From Verrucomicrobiaceae bacterium (GTDB taxonomy: Bacteria > Verrucomicrobiota > Verrucomicrobiia > Verrucomicrobiales > Verrucomicrobiaceae), in assembly GCA_019694165.1 (NCBI GenBank), contig JAIBCL010000007.1, positions 1 through 64,000 of the forward strand: DNA of 64,000 nt, read 5' to 3'. This document shows, piece by piece, positions 62,648-64,000 of the stretch. Below the pieces are notes generated by a model. That model was not told where the DNA came from and did no database searches. It saw only the letters and a program-made list of their open reading frames with translations. The position numbers were made by a program, and so were the translations under genes. Each line of letters opens with the position of its first letter. Position 1 is the first letter of the stretch.

Positions 62648-64000
62648 ATGGACCGACGCGATTTCATCAAAACGAGCAGCGTGGCCGCCGTCACGGGGCG
62701 CGCGCTCCTGGCACCCGCTGCTGCCGCTCCTGCGCCACGCCAGCCCGATCTCATCAAGACGGAGAACGCACGGGCCGGCGCCAGCTTCCAGCTCACGCGC
62801 ATGAAGCCAGACGATGCGAAGTCTTACCGCACTTCGCTCATCGAGGGCTACTGCTCACGGCAATCGGTGAAGGCGGGCGAAAAGCTGGACATCTTCGTCA
62901 GCACGAAACCCGCGGCGCGATTCACCATCGACATCTTCCGCCTGGGATACTACGGAGGTGCCGGTGCGCGCTTGATGACCACGCTCGGCCCCTTCGACGG
63001 CAAAACGCAGCCCGTCCCCGAGATGGGCGAGCAGCGGATCCGCGAGTGCCAATGGGAGGCCAGCACCACGCTCACAATTCCCGCCGACTGGCCCAGCGGC
63101 GTGTATCTCGGCCGGCTCAACACCTTGCCTGATGCAGCTGACAAGCCGTACTGGCAGAGCTACGTCATCTTCGTCGTCAAAGACGACCGCCCCGCCGACA
63201 TTCTGTTCCAGTGCAGCGACAACACATGGCAGGCCTACAATCGCTGGCCCGTGAATGAGTCCCTCTATACCGATCCGCGCGCGGCGCACGCACCCGGTGT
63301 GAGCGTCAGCTTCGACCGCCCCTACGGCAAATACGTCCAGATCTTCGACAACCCCCAGAGCGTCGGCAGCGGCGAATTCTTGCTGTGGGAATATCCGCTC
63401 TGCTACTGGCTCGAGAAGGAAGGCTATGACGTCACCTACTGCTCGAACTCCGACAATATCGAACCCGCCAACCTCGCGCGCGCGAAGACGATGATCAGCG
63501 CCGGTCACGACGAGTATTGGGACATGCGGCAGTACAACAACGTGAAGCAGGCCATCGCCGACGGCCTCAGCGTCCTCTGGCTCTCCGCGAACGACGTGTA
63601 CATGGTCACGCCCTTCACGCCGAACGCCAAGGGTGACGCCTGCCGCCGCATCACCCGCGAGACGTGTTACGGCGAGTTTCGTGAAACCGAGCGGGAGGCA
63701 TATTCGAAAATCCTCGGCCCCTTCGAAAACCCCGGTCCCGACGAGCGCGACATCATCGGCGCGCGCACCATCGTGCCCTTCAACGGCGGAGGCGACTGGA
63801 CCTGCGCCCTGCCCGACCACTGGCTCTTTGCCGGCACGGGCATGAAGAAGGGCGAGAGCATCCCCGGCCTCGTCGGCTGGGAGTATCATGGCGAGCCGGA
63901 CACCGCCCGCCCCGGTCTCGAAGTCGTCGCCGATGGCAACGTCTGGGCCGGAGGCACCCGCCTCGGCAAGTACGCTGCGACCATTTTCGAAGGTCCCAAG
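62648..64000 (+). CDS. Tat-exported N,N-dimethylformamidase beta-subunit-like protein (partial)
   Basis: The frame starts at ATG 62648 and runs off the window after 451 residues. It begins with a twin-arginine signal (MDRRDFIKTSSVAAV) and an Ala-rich region. The mature part has FRLGYYGGAGARLMTTLGPF, SYVIFVVKDDRPADILFQCS, DNTWQAYNRWP, YPLCYWLEKEGYDVTYCSNSD and SAGHDEYWDMRQYNNV. These are typical of proteins related to the large subunit of N,N-dimethylformamidase. It probably attacks an amide or another small organic substrate outside the cytoplasm. Upstream 62380-62647 shows no gene; an in-frame ATG at 62465 is unlikely to be used. Confidence 0.78.
   Translation, partial: MDRRDFIKTSSVAAVTGRALLAPAAAAPAPRQPDLIKTENARAGASFQLTRMKPDDAKSYRTSLIEGYCSRQSVKAGEKLDIFVSTKPAARFTIDIFRLGYYGGAGARLMTTLGPFDGKTQPVPEMGEQRIRECQWEASTTLTIPADWPSGVYLGRLNTLPDAADKPYWQSYVIFVVKDDRPADILFQCSDNTWQAYNRWPVNESLYTDPRAAHAPGVSVSFDRPYGKYVQIFDNPQSVGSGEFLLWEYPLCYWLEKEGYDVTYCSNSDNIEPANLARAKTMISAGHDEYWDMRQYNNVKQAIADGLSVLWLSANDVYMVTPFTPNAKGDACRRITRETCYGEFRETEREAYSKILGPFENPGPDERDIIGARTIVPFNGGGDWTCALPDHWLFAGTGMKKGESIPGLVGWEYHGEPDTARPGLEVVADGNVWAGGTRLGKYAATIFEGPK

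Noticed and set aside
1-64000. CRISPR array
   Set aside because: No set of three or more equally spaced direct repeats with unique spacers was seen. The only tandem repeats are short pairs.
1-64000. tRNA or rRNA genes
   Set aside because: No T-arm-like GTTCRANTC with matching cloverleaf and no rRNA core sequence was recognised by eye. A covariance-model scan would be needed to exclude degenerate cases.

Overview
The window reads as a high-GC chromosome segment from a Verrucomicrobiota bacterium, most like Prosthecobacter or Verrucomicrobiaceae. This rests on gene content: three large secreted dehydrogenase-type beta-propeller/HEAT/cytochrome c proteins typical of the PVC superphylum, clustered secreted sulfatases (one ending in an EF-hand), flavoprotein 'xanthan lyase-like' oxidoreductases, a neutral-ceramidase-like hydrolase, RNase HIII, and a BlaI/M56 pair. 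No taxonomic search could be run, so this is inference. No rRNA, tRNA or CRISPR array was seen.

Layout. 1-126: 3' end of an IS3-family element. 144-10088: secreted catabolic proteins (sugar isomerase/epimerase-like, ceramidase-like, cytochrome c dehydrogenase, unknown secreted protein, FAD oxidoreductase with EF-hand, TIM-barrel glycosidase-like). 10109-17413: minus-strand cluster of an ECF42-type sigma factor with three YciI/DGPF proteins, two VOC proteins, two SRPBCC proteins, a WYL regulator and DUF1801, DUF1579 and DUF2200 proteins. 17428-23219: nucleoside hydrolase plus three sulfatases in one likely operon, preceded by a tandem 13-bp direct repeat. 23359-29121: FAD oxidoreductase with golvesin-like C-terminus, D-Ala-D-Ala ligase, and a beta-helix/sialidase fusion. 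29223-30098: AraC/GyrI-like regulator. 30181-35771: a lower-GC three-gene operon encoding a PocR-domain histidine kinase, a receiver protein with a coiled-coil insertion, and a 970-aa HD-domain protein; this is the strongest candidate for an undescribed system. 35932-40888: DUF1905 protein, a CxxCH-bearing cyclase-like lipoprotein, BlaI repressor with palindromic operators, an M56 peptidase fused to a secretin domain, a DUF4143 remnant and an ECF sigma factor. 40989-50265: Gfo/Idh/MocA protein, methyltransferase, trpC, DsbD-alpha-like protein, a second cytochrome dehydrogenase, mutY, rnhC and an HU/IHF protein. 50446-64000: third cytochrome dehydrogenase, the addAB nuclease/helicase pair, a gluzincin peptidase, and a dimethylformamidase-like protein that runs off the end.

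How the genes fit together. The catabolic genes encode mostly exported enzymes that would remove sulfate, attack sugars and pass electrons to c-type cytochromes, which suits a degrader of sulfated polysaccharide or glycoconjugate. Housekeeping genes for cell wall, DNA repair and tryptophan synthesis are scattered among them. The kinase-receiver-HD operon stands apart in base composition and gene logic and looks laterally acquired. Small palindromic repeats and a GAATGACGAATG-type repeat are scattered between genes, and the latter forms part of two sulfatase signal peptides.
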